64,000 bases of DNA from Melieria omissa (lineage: Eukaryota; Arthropoda; Insecta; Diptera; Ulidiidae), in contig OZ020267.1 of NCBI GenBank assembly GCA_963971225.1, positions 37,476,989 through 37,540,988 of the forward strand, written 5' to 3'. This document shows positions 1 through 13,310 of this stretch, in pieces. A model generated the notes under the pieces. It saw only the letters and a program-made list of their open reading frames with translations. It searched no databases and was not told the origin of the DNA. The translations under genes and the position numbers were made by a program. The first letter of the stretch is position 1. Each line of letters opens with the position of its first letter.

Positions 1-3000
1 TAGTTCAAAAGTAACACCGGAATTTAAAAAGTTCCACGCCCCTTGTCCAACGCCCATTAAATTTTACCAGTCGAATGACATGCTTACATAATGACACTGT
101 TCCAAATTTCAATACTGAGCGACCTATAATTCTGAAGATATTTCTAATCAACAATTTGGGTTGTATGGACGGTGCCACGCCCCCTTGTCTAAAATAAACC
201 CTATTCCCCCTGCCGAAGGACACGACTAAATAATAAGTTTATACCGAGTGTCATTGATGTGAATGCTATAGTTCAAAAGCTACACCGGAATTTAAAAAGT
301 GCCACGCCCCTTTCCAAAGCCCATTAAATTTTATTTGTGGAAAGACACGTTTACGCCATGACACTGTTCCAAATTTCAATGCTATACGACTTATGATACC
401 GAAGATATTCCGTATTAAAAAGTTGGCTTGTATGGGCGGTGCCACGCCCCCTTGTCAAAAACCCACCCTATTCTCCCTGTCGAAGGACACGACCAAATCG
501 TTAGTTTGTACCGAGTTTCACTGATGTGAACGCTATAGTTCGAAAGTTACACCTGAATTTAAAAAGTGCCACGCCCCTTGTCCAACGCCCATTAAATTTT
601 ACCGGTCGAACAACATGTTTACGCCATGACACTGTACCAAATTTCAATGCTATACGACTTATAATTCCGAAGATATTCCGTATTAAAAAGTTGGCTTGTA
701 TGGGCGGTGCCACGCCCCCTTGTCAAAAACCCACCCTATTCTCCCTGTCGAAGGACACGACCAAATCGTTAGTTTGTACCGAGTTTCACTGATGTGAACG
801 CTTCGAAAGTTCGAAAGTTACACCGGAATTTAAAAAGTGCCACGCCCCTTGTCCAACGCCCATTAAATTTTACCGGTCGAACAACATGTTTACGCCATGA
901 CACTGTTCCAAATTTCAATGCTATACGACTTATAATTCCGAAGATATTCCGTATTAAAAAGTTGGCTTGTATGGGCGGCGCCACGCCCCCTTGTCAAAAA
1001 CCCACCCTATTCTCCCTGTCGAAGGACACGACCAAATCGTTAGTTTGTACCGAGTTTCACTGATGTGAACGCTATAGTTCGAAAATTACACCGGAATTTA
1101 AAAAGTGCCACGCCCCTTGTCCAACGCCCATTAAATTTTACCGGTCGAACAACATGTTTACGCCATGACACTGTACCAAATTTCAATGCTATACGACTTA
1201 TAATTCCGAAGATATTCCGTATTAAAAAGTTGGCTTGTATGGGCGGTGCCACGCCCCCTTGTCAAAAACCCACCTTATTCTCCCTGTCGAAGGACACGAC
1301 CAAATCGTTAGTTTGTACCGAGTTTCACTGATGTGAACGCTATAGTTCGAAAGTTACACCGGAATTAAAAAAAGTGCCACGCCCCTTGTCCAACGCCCAT
1401 TAAATTTTACCGGTCGAACAACATGTTTACGCCATGACACTGTACCAAATTTCAATGCTATACGACTTATAATTCTGAAGATATTCAATATTAAAGAATT
1501 GAGTTGTATGGGCGGTGCCACGCCCCCTTGAATAATGCCACGCCCCCTATGCTAAGAACCTTCCACACGGTGCCCGTAAACACACACGTAATATTTTATT
1601 AAAATAGGTCTGGTGGTTTGGGAGTCTATAGAAGACATACGAAATTTATTTGATTTTTATATATAAGATAGATTTAAGTTATATGGGCGGTTCCAAGCCC
1701 CCTTGTTCAATGCCCGCACCATCCCGTCTTTCGGAAGGGAAAATGGTAGGTTCGTACTTAGTTTCATTGCTGTGCCACCCAAAGTTCAGCAAAATATTTG
1801 GGTCACAAACAATGCGCCACGCCCCTTGTCTGACGCCCATCAAATCTTATCATTAGAATGACTCATGTATGAGACGACAGGGTACTAAATTTTAGTGTTG
1901 TATGACTTATAATTCCGAAATTATTCCATATTAAAAATTTGAGTTGCATGAGTGGTGCCCCGCCCCCTTGTCCAAAATCCACCCTATTCCCCCTGCCAAA
2001 GGACACGACTAAATAATAAGTTTATACCGAGTGTCATTCATGTGAATGCTATAGTTCAAAAGCTACACCGGAATTTAAAAAGTGCCACGCCCCTTTCCAA
2101 AACCCATTAAATTTTATTTATGGAAAGACACGTTTACGCCATGACACTGTTCCAAATTTCAATGCTGAGCGACTTATAATTCCGAAGATATTCCATATCA
2201 AAAAGTTGGGTTGTATGGGCGGTGCCACGCCTCCTTGTCCAAAATACACCCTATTCCCCATGCCGAAGGACATGACCAAATCGTTACTTTGTACCAAGTG
2301 TCGTTGATGTGAATGCTATAGTTCAAAAGTAACACCGGAATTTAAAAAGTTCCACGCCCCTTGTCCAACGCCCATTAAATTTTACCAGTCGAATGACATG
2401 CTTACATAATGACACTGTTCCAAATTTCAATACTGAGCGACCTATAATTCTGAAGATATTTCTAATCAACAATATGGGTTGTATGGACGGTGCCACGCCC
2501 CCTTGTCTAAAATAAACCCTATTCCCCCTGCCGAAGGACACGACTAAATAATAAGTTTATACCGAGTGTCATTGATGTGAATGCTATAGTTCAAAAGCTA
2601 CACCGGAATTTAAAAAGTGCCACGCCCCTTTCCAAAGCCCATTAAATTTTATTTGTGGAAAGACACGTTTACGCCATGACACTGTTCCAAATTTCAATGC
2701 TATACGACTTATGATTCCGAAGATATTCCGTATTAAAAAGTTGGCTTGTATGGGCGGTGCCACGCCCCCTTGTCAAAAACCCACCCTATTCTCCCTGTCG
2801 AAGGACACGACCAAATCGTTAGTTTGTACCGAGTTTCACTGATGTGAACGCTATAGTTCGAAAGTTACACCGGAATTAAAAAAAGTGCCACGCCCCTTGT
2901 CCAACGCCCATTAAATTTTACCGGTCGAACAACATGTTTACGCCATGACACTGTACCAAATTTCAATGCTATACGACTTATAATTCCGAAGATATTCCGT

Positions 3001-3447
3001 ATTAAAAAGTTGGCTTGTATGGGCGGTGCCACGCCCCTTGTCAAAAACCCACCTTATTCTCCCTGTCGAAGGACACGACCAAATCGTTAGTTTGTACCGA
3101 GTTTCACTGATGTGAACGCTATAGTTCGAAAGTTACACCGGAATTAAAAAAAGTGCCACGCCCCTTGTCCAACGCCCATTAAATTTTACCGGTCGAACAA
3201 CATGTTTACGCCATGACACTGTACCAAATTTCAATGCTATACGACTTATAATTCTGAAGATATTCAATATTAAAGAATTGAGTTGTATGGGCGGTGCCAC
3301 GCCCCCTTGAATAATGCCACGCCCCCTATGCTAAGAACCTTCCACACGGTGCCCGTAAACACACACGTAATATTTTATTAAAATAGGTCTGGTGGTTTGG
3401 GAGTCTATAGAAGACATACGAAATTTATTTGATTTTTATATATAAGA

Positions 3448-3538
3448 CTAGCTGACCCGGCAAACTTCGTCTCGCCCAAACGGTCCGTTTGTGTGTGATG
3501 CCGTAACTCACATACAGTCACTTTCTTGTATATATATA
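3448..3538 (+). mobile_element. Short retroposon-like insertion in array block 2
   Basis: A 91-bp segment starts CTAGCTGACCCGGCAAACTT and ends in a (TA)n-AGA tail. It sits between ATATATAAGA and TAGATTTTAG. Block 1 of the array has the uninterrupted site at about 1661-1676. A 5'-truncated segment with a TA-rich tail resembles the 3' ends of RTE-type non-LTR elements. That family call is inference. Confidence 0.6.
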
Positions 3539-5315
3539 TAGATTTTAGTTATATGGGCGGTTCCAAGCCCCCTTGTTCAATACCCGCACCATCCCGTCTT
3601 TCGGAAGGGAAAATGGTAGGTTCGTACTTAGTTTCATTGCTGTGCCACTCAAAGTTCAGCAAAATATTTGGGTCACAAACAATGCGCCACGCCCCTTGTC
3701 TGACGCCCATCAAATCTTATCATTAGAATGACTCATGTATGAGACGACAGGGTACTAAATTTTAGTGTTGTATGACTTATAATTCCGAAATTATTCCATA
3801 TTAAAAATTTGAGTTGCATGAGTGGTGCCCCGCCCCCTTGTCCAAAATCCACCCTATTCCCCCTGCCAAAGGACACGACTAAATAATAAGTTTATACCGA
3901 GTGTCATTCATGTGAATGCTATAGTTCAAAAGCTACACCGGAATTTAAAAAGTGCCACGCCCCTTTCCAAAACCCATTAAATTTTATTTGTGGAAAGACA
4001 CGTTTACGCCATGACACTGTTCCAAATTTCAATGCTGAGCGACTTATAATTCCGAAGATATTCCATATCAAAAAGTTGGGTTGTATGGGCGGTGCCACGC
4101 CTCCTTGTCCAAAATACACCCTATTCCCCATGCCGAAGGACATGACCAAATCGTTACTTTGTACCAAGTGTCGTTGATGTGAATGCTATAGTTCAAAAGT
4201 AACACCGGAATTTAAAAAGTTCCACGCCCCTTGTCCAACGCCCATTAAATTTTACCAGTCGAATGACATGCTTACATAATGACAATGTTCCAAATTTCAA
4301 TACTGAGCGACCTATAATTCTGAAGATATTTCTAATCAACAATTTGGGTTGTATGGACGGTGCCACGCCCCCTTGTCTAAAATAAACCCTATTCCCCCTG
4401 CCGAAGGACACGACTAAATAATAAGTTTATACCGAGTGTCATTGATGTGAATGCTATAGTTCAAAAGCTACACCGGAATTTAAAAAGTGCCACGCCCCTT
4501 TCCAAAGCCCATTAAATTTTATTTCTGGAAAGACACGTTTACGCCATGACACTGTTCCAAATTTCAATGCTGAGCGACTTATAATTCCGAAGATATTCCA
4601 TATCAAAAAGTTGTGTTGTATGGGCGGTGCCACGCCTCCTTGTCCAAAATAAACCCTATTCCCCCTGCCGAAGGACACGACTAAATAATAAGTTTATACC
4701 GAGTGTCATTGATGTGAATGCTATAGTTCAAAAGCTACACCGGAATTTAAAAAGTGCCACGCCCCTTTCCAAAGCCCATTAAATTTTATTTCTGGAAAGA
4801 CACGTTTACGCCATGACACTGTACCAAATTTCAATGCTATACGACTTATAATTCCGAAGATATTCCGTATTAAAAAGTTGGCTTGTATGGGCGGTGCCAC
4901 GCCCCCTTGTCAAAAACCCACCCTATTCTCCCTGTCGAAGGACACGACCAAATCGTTAGTTTGTACCGAGTTTCACTGATGTGAACGCTATAGTTCGAAA
5001 GTTACACCGGAATTTAAAAAGTGCCACGCCCCTTGTCCAACGCCCATTAAATTTTACCGGTCGAACAACATGTTTACGCCATGACACTGTACCAAATTTC
5101 AATGCTATACGACTTATAATTCTGAAGATATTCAATATTAAAGAATTGAGTTGTATGGGCGGTGCCACGCCCCCTTGAATAATGCCACGCCCCCTATGCT
5201 AAGAACCTTCCACACGGTGCCCGTAAACACACACGTAATATTTTATTAAAATAGGTCTGGTGGTTTGGGAGTCTATAGAAGACATACGAAATTTATTTGA
5301 TTTTTATATATAAGA

Positions 5316-5406
5316 CTAGCTGACCCGGCAAACTTCGTCTCGCCCAAACGGTCCGTTTATGTGTGATGCCGTAACTCACATACAGTCACTTTCTTGTATA
5401 TATATA
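5316..5406 (+). mobile_element. Same retroposon-like insertion in array block 3
   Basis: This is a second copy of the 91-bp segment at the identical position of the next higher-order block. It has one visible base change (GTTTATGTGTG against GTTTGTGTGTG). Sharing the site means the insertion was copied with the block rather than inserted twice. Confidence 0.6.
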
Positions 5407-7435
5407 TAGATTTAAGTTATATGGGCGGTTCCAAGCCCCCTTGTTCAATACCCGCACCATCCCGTCTTTCGGAAGGGAAAATGGTAGGTTCGTACTTAGT
5501 TTCATTGCTGTGCCACTCAAAGTTCAGCAAAATATTTGGGTCACAAACAATGCGCCACGCCCCTTGTCTGACGCCCATCAAATCTTATCATTAGAATGAT
5601 TCATGTATGAGACGACAGGGTACTAAATTTTAGTGTTGTATGACTTATAATTCCGAAATTATTCCATATTAAAAATTTGAGTTGCATGAGTGGTGCCCCG
5701 CCCCCTTGTCCAAAATCCACCCTATTCCCCCTGCCAAAGGACACGACTAAATAATAAGTTTATACCGAGTGTCATTCATGTGAATGCTATAGTTCAAAAG
5801 CTACACCGGAATTTAAAAAGTGCCACGCCCCTTTCCAAAACCCATTAAATTTTATTTGTGGAAAGACACGTTTACGCCATGACACTGTTCCAAATTTCAA
5901 TGCTGAACGACTTATAATTCCGAAGATATTCCATATCAAAAAGTTGGGTTGTATGGGCGGTGCCACGCCTCCTTGTCCAAAATACACCCTATTCCCCATG
6001 CCGAAGGACATGACCAAATCGTTACTTTGTACCAAGTGTCGTTGATGTGAATGCTATAGTTCAAAAGTAACACCGGAATTTAAAAAGTTCCACGCCCCTT
6101 GTCCAACGCCCATTAAATTTTACCAGTCGAATGACATGCTTACATAATGACACTGTTCCAAATTTCAATACTGAGCGACCTATAATTCTGAAGATATTTC
6201 TAATCAACAATTTGGGTTGTATGGACGGTGCCACGCCCCCTTGTCTAAAATAAACCCTATTCCCCCTGCCGAAGGACACGACTAAATAATAAGTTTATAC
6301 CGAGTGTCATTGATGTGAATGCTATAGTTCAAAAGCTACACCGGAATTTAAAAAGTGCCACGCCCCTTTCCAAAGCCCATTAAATTTTATTTGTGGAAAG
6401 ACACGTTTACGCCATGACACTGTTCCAAATTTCAATGCTATACGACTTATGATACCGAAGATATTCCGTATTAAAAAGTTGGCTTGTATGGGCGGTGCCA
6501 CGCCCCCTTGTCAAAAACCCACCCTATTCTCCCTGTCGAAGGACACGACCAAATCGTTAGTTTGTACCGAGTTTCACTGATGTGAACGCTATAGTTCGAA
6601 AGTTACACCTGAATTTAAAAAGTGCCACGCCCCTTGTCCAACGCCCATTAAATTTTACCGGTCGAACAACATGTTTACGCCATGACACTGTACCAAATTT
6701 CAATGCTATACGACTTATAATTCCGAAGATATTCCGTATTAAAAAGTTGGCTTGTATGGGCGGTGCCACGCCCCCTTGTCAAAAACCCACCCTATTCTCC
6801 CTGTCGAAGGACACGACCAAATCGTTAGTTTGTACCGAGTTTCACTGATGTGAACGCTTCGAAAGTTCGAAAGTTACACCGGAATTTAAAAAGTGCCACG
6901 CCCCTTGTCCAACGCCCATTAAATTTTACCGGTCGAACAACATGTTTACGCCATGACACTGTACCAAATTTCAATGCTATACGACTTATAATTCCGAAGA
7001 TATTCCGTATTAAAAAGTTGGCTTGTATGGGCGGTGCCACGCCCCCTTGTCAAAAACCCACCTTATTCTCCCTGTCGAAGGACACGACCAAATCGTTAGT
7101 TTGTACCGAGTTTCACTGATGTGAACGCTATAGTTCGAAAGTTACACCGGAATTTAAAAAGTGCCACGCCCCTTGTCCAACGCCCATTAAATTTTACCGG
7201 TCGAACAACATGTTTACGCCATGACACTGTACCAAATTTCAATGCTATACGACTTATAATTCTGAAGATATTCAATATTAAAGAATTGAGTTGTATGGGC
7301 GGTGCCACGCCCCCTATGCTAAGAACCTTCCACACGGTGCCCGTAAACACACACGTAATATTTTATTAAAATAGGTCTGGTGGTTTGGGAGTCTATAGAA
7401 GACATACGAAATTTATTTGATTTTTATATATAAGA

Positions 7436-8769
7436 AGATAAGCCAACAAACCAAAAGAGCCGTTGTTGTTGTAGTAAAAATCCTAGTTACATCAGAAGCA
7501 AAGATTTTTTTGTTTTTTTTTATGAAAATGAAAAATTAAATAGGAATAGTAATGTCACACATTTCATTATCGTTTCATCCACTCAGGCAACTCGGTAGGT
7601 AAACTATGTACAAATGTAAGAGAACAAAGCAATGCCAGAAAATTACACACGATAAGAGAAAACTACATTTAGGTACTAGCGACCTTGAATGATGTGAAAA
7701 GGTTAGGTAGAAAATACGAAAACAGGGCAATTCACATTTTCGAATCAGGTAAAACCTCTGTGTAGCGATCACCACACCGGAAATGTCCCAACAAAATGTG
7801 CTTCAACACTCCTCAAATCGGACTCTAATTGAAGAGTTCGTAGAATGCAGTTATGTACGTCTAGCTTGAATGGCGCCCCCCTCGACGACATACATCACTG
7901 GTTGCCATTCCCAACAATTTCCGCTGCTCCACACATCAATGTTCAAATACCGAATTCGAACCTGTGCCGCATAAAGCATCGGCAATACAAAATTACGAAA
8001 TTACAATATTACGAAAAACGAAAACATAAAATAAAAAATGTCAAATGAAGTGCCAATGACGCGCTGTCTAGGTGCGACGAACTGCCGTCACCAGCTACCA
8101 ACAACTACTTGCAGCGAAGACGTCAAAGAACGCAACGATTGCAATGCTGCCGAAAGCTCGCCAAAAACAGCTAAGAAGTCAGAAGGCAGCAAGTAAAAGT
8201 GGCCGCAGCAACATGCGAACAAATAAATACAACAAGAATGACTGCAATGGCAAAACAAAAATTAATGCACAGAAAACAACAATGAAAAGTACAAAATATA
8301 GGTGGAAAATGAAAACAACACAACGGTTTGTGCTGGCTTGGCAAGTCGCGTAAACGTGAGCGAACCGTTGTTGATGCTGTTGTCGTTTCGACGTCAACAT
8401 TGACCGTAGGTAGAGGCAGACACACAGGCAAAAACACAACGGCAGCGGCACCCAGTGCAGCATTGCACACGGCGCAGCCAAGCGACGCAAGCCAAGAGGA
8501 AACTATAGGCAACTATGCGATGCGGGAAAATCGAGCAAAACACAGAAAATCGTGAAAAACAAAACAAGTTTGCACGACGTGTTTGGGTTGCGAACGTTTT
8601 GCCGTGTGCAGGGTAGACGGTGTGAGAAGCTGCACGCGGCCACTACATATTGGATTTAAAATTATTTATAAATGTATGCAGTATTAAAATTGTTCATGGT
8701 GTATGACGCACCGCACCGAACATTTCTATATTTGTCTGTTTTAATCCAAGATTCTCCAGTAATTTAGTA
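7436..8769. other. Intergenic, no gene recognised
   Basis: This is unique-looking sequence after the array. Short open frames exist on both strands around 8072-8512, but they are low-complexity (K/T/N-rich or C/L-rich) and overlap each other. No domain or splice structure was recognised. Confidence 0.5.
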
Positions 8770-9215
8770 TGATTATTATTATTTTTAGCGGGGAATGTGC
8801 AGTGCGACCTAAAAATATCTATTGTGAAGCCTTCTTGGACCTCATAGGACGTCTGTGAGTTTAGTATCCACGAGGAATCTTAGTATATTTCCTAAGCCTC
8901 TGGAAACCGAGTCCGATTTTCGATTGTCTAAGACCAGTGACATTTGACCAGTGTTTTGAGTTCCTGGTTCTTTTCTCAAGTCTTAGTGACTACTAGAGTG
9001 CTTTTGCCCGTCCCAATGAAAGGTTCAGTTCTAGCAAAGCTATCCGCCTCCTCATTCCCCTCTATTCGTTTGTGTCCTGGGACCCAGAGGATTTCAACCT
9101 GGTTATATGATAGTTCAGTCTACAATGCCGTCAATATACCTGTGATAATCCTTAGATTATTCTTTGAGAGACTCATACATTCCTCGCACCTTAATTTAGT
9201 ATGATTGATTTATCA
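8770..9215 (-). mobile_element. Non-LTR retrotransposon fragment, RNase H and C-terminal tail
   Basis: Read on the minus strand, about 9040-9110 encodes NQVEILWVPGHKRIEGNEEA. This is the conserved end of the RNase H domain of jockey/R1-type elements (WVPGH, GNE.AD). The C-terminal tail follows down to an AT-rich 3' end near 8770. The stretch 8795-8915 is clearly homologous to 20368-20490, so both belong to one family. The fragment is 5'-truncated and carries stops. Confidence 0.75.
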
Positions 9216-11138
9216 GAATCTAAATGGGTGCTATACTCTATGAGCGTAGCTCAGTGAAATTATAAATTCACGACTTGAAACTGGATATATGCCTAAAATC
9301 GTACTGCAAGACTCTCTTATTGGCACAAAATGGGAAAATCTTCAAAAAATCCAAACCATATACAATCAGCATACCGGCTTCTTACCAACTATAGGTTTCA
9401 AAAGAGAAAGAAACCAATAAACTTATTCCGCATTCGCATTTCTAAAAAGAAATTAAACCAATTCAAATTCAAAATGCAGATTATAGGGTGAAATGCTGCG
9501 TATCTTCAGCGTCAAGCAAATTCAGTGGCCTACACATATAAATTTAGGCAACACACAGCATTTCTCTGCAAATTTTGTGTTGATATTGCAAATAGAAAGT
9601 GCGCCGACAACATTGAAAATGATGAAATGCATGCAACGACGCCGACGTTGGACAGCAGGCGAGCACCAAAATAACCCAAGAGCCACATGTCGTCGCGCGT
9701 TAACATTCTCATTAAAATTTTATGCAATATTCGGCAGGAAAGCCTAGTCGCACCGTAGTTGCTGGCTAAGGTTTTAAGTCAAAATTGATAATTGATTTAG
9801 TCAGATATACGGTGAACACATCTCTCTCTAGGTGCAGTTCAACAATTTTCTGCTCGTTTAGCGCTGCAAAACGATTTGTGGCAAGCGACAGTTGGTATGG
9901 CGCTGCAGTGCATTATTGCTGGGTGTGGGACCCGTGTGAGGCGGGTGAACGAACGCAGCAGCTGCGCTACACACAAGTTGAAAGCTAAATTATGGAGAAA
10001 TGAGCTTGAAACAAATGTACACAATACATAAATGTAAATAAACAATGCGACAATGCGATGTGTGGATGGCTTATTAATTGAATTGCCCAGCGCATAAGCA
10101 ACAACTACAGACGCCCAGCAGCGCCACCGACTGTCGCCGTGCGCTATCGTACTCAAACACTCGTGCGCGCCTCTCGAGCGACAAGCACAATCCAACGGCC
10201 GCTTCAAACGCAGCCCCCCGTCCATAATAATTTATTTTCCGCATATTCTGTTTTTATTCTTTGCTTCGACCATAGTGCAACAACAACGATGTGGACAAGA
10301 CATGTCTCGACCCAACAACGAACCATTCTGCAGCAATAGCGCAGCGAACGTGTTGAGCGTTTTTAAACCAGTAATGTCTGTTTCAATGAAAATAACTTCA
10401 GGTTTAATAGCAAAATAATTCAACTTTTTAATAAAACTTGTTATAAAAACCACAAGTCTGTTTTTCTAGCTGTTGCCTCGTTCTAATATATTTAGCCACC
10501 ACTGTGCCGAATACTAGGGGACGCGTGCCGCCACTGCTCGGGCTTGCCTGGTTTTTTAAAAATGGCGGTTTACCCTTTTTCTTTGTTCCTTTTTTTACCA
10601 TTCAACTTTGGCGCCGTACGAGTTTCACGCACTTATTATGAATTTGTTGCCCAATTTCGCATAAATTATGAATGCTTCACTTTAATTATGCTGCAATTGC
10701 ACTTCTGCAGCTTCACTGGACCCGGCAAAGAAATTCTCTACATCAGTTTTGATGCCCTACGCCAACAATCCTATTACGGACGCCACTTGTGAGCTAATTT
10801 TATATTTTATAGCATATTTTTAGCACAAACCTTTTCTTCAGATTCTTTATAGATAGCCGGAAGCAACGTTTTTGAAAAATCCGTTGATTGCAAATTATTT
10901 TTTATGCTTTTATAAGTATTTTGCTCTCAAATGCACTCACACAACCACTCAAACAAAAGCCCGCAATAGCGACTGCCGCAAAACAGAGCCGCTCCGTTGT
11001 GTAGACATGGAAATGCTGCCAAATCTGCGTCAGTTGCACTCCTTGTTGGCTGAGTTGCCACTATGCTACACCTTATTTTAAAATTAATCGTTATTTTAAA
11101 ACTTAGTGCATTTTACAGTTTCGGGTTTGAAACCACGG
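9216..11138. other. Intergenic, no gene recognised
   Basis: Short open frames (for example 9493-9747 and 10544-10792) show no recognisable domain and no convincing splice signals. Nothing further could be assigned. Confidence 0.45.
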
Positions 11139-11500
11139 TTTCCTTTTGATATCACACATTATCTCCGCTAGCGCTTTACTTTCGCTCAGGTTCATCTCTT
11201 TATCCGAAATCCACTCTACCCGCATATGTTTTGCAACCAAAGTAAAACTTCATATGATTCCTATTCAAAATCTTGTGCAAACGATCTTTCATATTGCAAT
11301 CTGCTATGTCGTGCAGCTCCAATATGTTTAAATTTCAAAGCAAGGGGACTGGGCAGCCTCCCTGTTGAAGACCGTTGTTGACCTCAATGAAGCAATTTTC
11401 GAACTTCAGCCTTCTTTTGTGAAGGAAATTGTATATCCACCTTTAAAAGATATGAACTTTATGTTGGTGAAACAAATTTGTGAGACGAACAAGGTTTTTA
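11139..11500 (-). mobile_element. Possible degenerate reverse transcriptase fragment
   Basis: On the minus strand, about 11350-11430 reads WIYNFLHKRRLKFENCFIEV followed by NNGLQQG. This resembles the NGLxQG motif of reverse transcriptase (RT) in non-LTR elements. Stops and frame changes follow at once. The assignment rests on this short motif and is tentative. Confidence 0.4.
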
Positions 11501-11627
11501 CAATTGTATGCATTCGCCAAATCTAATTATCAAATGAAGACTTATATTTTATAATCTCAGTCGTGTGCAGAATTTCTTTAATACTCGTCGACGCAAACTT
11601 CTTTTCTTCGGCATGCAAAACTTCTTA

Positions 11628-12407
11628 GGGCCGTTTTCTCATCTTCCCGTTAACTTTAAAGTTCACTTTAACGGGCCGATAAACGCATTTTCGTTTTCTC
11701 ATCTGCCCGTTAAGCTATCCTCCCGATAAAATTTACCGGGAGGATTGAGTGCCTGTTAAACTTTAAAGTGAACTTTAAGTGGAAATGGTGCCAAGTACAT
11801 GCATATGTTTGTTTACAAACAAAAAACAGCTGATAATGAAATTACAATTTGAAATGAAATTTGAATTTGAGATCTTTCGGTATGGAAAATAGGCGTGTTT
11901 CTCAAATTCATGCACTGGAAGACGCTTTTGAAAGTACGGAGTCACAAAATGCGGCAAATATAACATATAACAGCCAATTGGACTATTTCACTTCTTTGCA
12001 CTGCTGACATGTCCAATCGCTGCTGGGCCGCCACCTGTGCGATACGTCTCGCTCTTCTGCGCTGCAAGTTCCAGCTTGGACTTACGCTTCAAGCTGTCAA
12101 ACTTGTCCCTCAACGATTTCCAACGACGGGACACGCCCCATTTGGCAGTAAAAGCATCAACAAGATTTTGCCAGGCAAAATTTTTATTTTTTCCTTCAAA
12201 AATAATTTTAATTTTTCACAAACAGCTGATTGCGCCGCCAAGTGCTGCCCAATGCTGACCAGTGATGCCAAAAAATCAGACCTGTTAAATTTATATTTAT
12301 CAGGAAGATGAGAAAACGAAAATATTTACCGGCCACTTTAAAGTGACCTTTAGCTAAAGTTCACTTTAGCTACCGGTCACTTTAACGGGAAGATGAGAAA
12401 ACGGCCC
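11628..12407 (-). mobile_element. PIF/Harbinger-type element, 780 bp
   Basis: Near-perfect terminal inverted repeats begin GGGCCGTTTTCTCATCTTCC and are flanked by a TTA duplication (11625-11627 and 12408-12410). This is the 3-bp TWA target typical of PIF/Harbinger. The end motif is repeated internally at about 11692-11716. The element holds a Myb/SANT-like reading frame on the minus strand but no transposase, so it is non-autonomous. Confidence 0.85.
11983..12185 (-). pseudogene. Myb/SANT-like DNA-binding domain remnant of Harbinger ORF2
   Basis: The minus-strand frame reads WGVSRRWKSLRDKFDSLKRK and continues through KSKLELAAQKSETYRTGGGP to a TAG at 11983-11985. The helix-turn-helix pattern ending in a YRTGGGP-type motif is typical of the Myb/SANT-like partner protein that PIF/Harbinger transposons need for DNA binding. 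No upstream start or remaining exons are evident, so this is a relic inside the 780-bp element. Confidence 0.65.
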
Positions 12408-12839
12408 TTAGTGGGATTATTTAGACAAACCGTTTTTGACTGTCATGTTAATGCTTTTCATTAATACTGAGATTAAGGGGATTGACTCATAATTTTTTAT
12501 GTTGCTGAGACTGCTGTTGGCTTTAGGTATCCGATCCTCCAATTATGCTTAAAGCAATTGACATTTAAATATATGATTTTCCAGTATCTTGGCAAGTTTG
12601 TGTAATATTTAAATAGAGTAATATGCATATCTGTGAGAGAGTATATATATCCCATATCATATCTATATCATCTTTATAGTTATACGAATATATAAAGCAA
12701 TATATTCATGTATACATAACACTTATGCACTTTTGAGGTAGAATTATTTCAAGTAGTTTAATGATCAGACCCTAAAATAACTATTATCCATATTTTTGGA
12801 AATAAAAATTTGCCCCAATTAAACAAATTTCTAAATTTA

Positions 12840-13310
12840 TTGTTTCATTATAATTATTCCCAATAAGAAATTTTTTACGTCGCCTAAAACTATTATCGTG
12901 AAATAAATATTTTTGAGTTGCATAATAACTCTTATAAGTAACAAGTATATTTTTCGTTGTCGATAATTATTATTTTGGGATTTTTGTTTTTTACTTCATA
13001 ACTTTTATTTATGACTTTTGTAATTTACGTTGCCGATAACTAATATTTTGAAGAATAAATGTTTTTACTTTGAATTACCACATTCTGGATATGAATTAAT
13101 GTTTAATTGTTTTAAATTGACAAACGCAAATTAATTGCAGAAACCTAATTTCTACCAACAACTAAACATTTAAAAATCAATTCATAATCAAAATGTGGTA
13201 AGGCAACGTAAAAAAAAAGTTCTTTCATAAAAGTTATGAAGCAACGTAAAATGAATTGTCGTAAATAATGATTATAATCAACAGATAAAATTTATGGTGC
13301 ATTGCAATAG
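12840..13310. repeat. Foldback (inverted-repeat) region
   Basis: TACCACATTCTGGATATGAATT near 13077 is mirrored by AATTCATAATCAAAATGTGG near 13180. ACTTCATAACTTTTAT near 12992 is mirrored by AAAAGTTATGAAG near 13229, and both sides carry TTACGTTGCC. The arms are imperfect and AT-rich. It looks like an old foldback MITE; its exact ends cannot be placed. Nothing coding is seen in the rest of 12408-13929. Confidence 0.55.

Larger units (their letters stand above)
1..7435. repeat. Tandem satellite-like array, ~268-bp monomers in higher-order blocks
   Basis: Near-identical monomers of about 268-271 bp recur head to tail. Each contains the landmark GGGCGGTGCCACGCCC, a short inverted repeat (GGGCG/CGCCC), followed by CCTATTCTCCCTGTCGAAGG-type sequence. 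Several monomer subtypes exist, including a more divergent one at about 1670-2010. Blocks are closed by a ~120-bp non-monomer cap (CTATGCTAAGAACCTTCCAC to ATATATAAGA) at about 1547, 3325, 5192 and 7314, so the block spacing is about 1.78, 1.87 and 2.12 kb. The array ends exactly at the end of the last cap and may continue to the left of the window. Open frames of 65-89 codons on both strands only reflect the repeat; a 268-bp period is not a multiple of three, so no frame runs through it. Confidence 0.95.

Noticed and set aside
1..7435. Many overlapping 65-89-codon open frames on both strands of the array
   Set aside because: They are copies of one repeat in fixed phase and lack start/splice context. 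The period is not a multiple of three, so they do not form a gene.
1..7435. Regularly spaced repeats as a possible CRISPR array
   Set aside because: Whole ~268-bp monomers repeat with no unique spacers, in a eukaryotic genome.
8072..8555. Overlapping sense and antisense frames of 75-113 codons
   Set aside because: Compositionally biased, no domain and no splice structure; sense and antisense frames are equally open.
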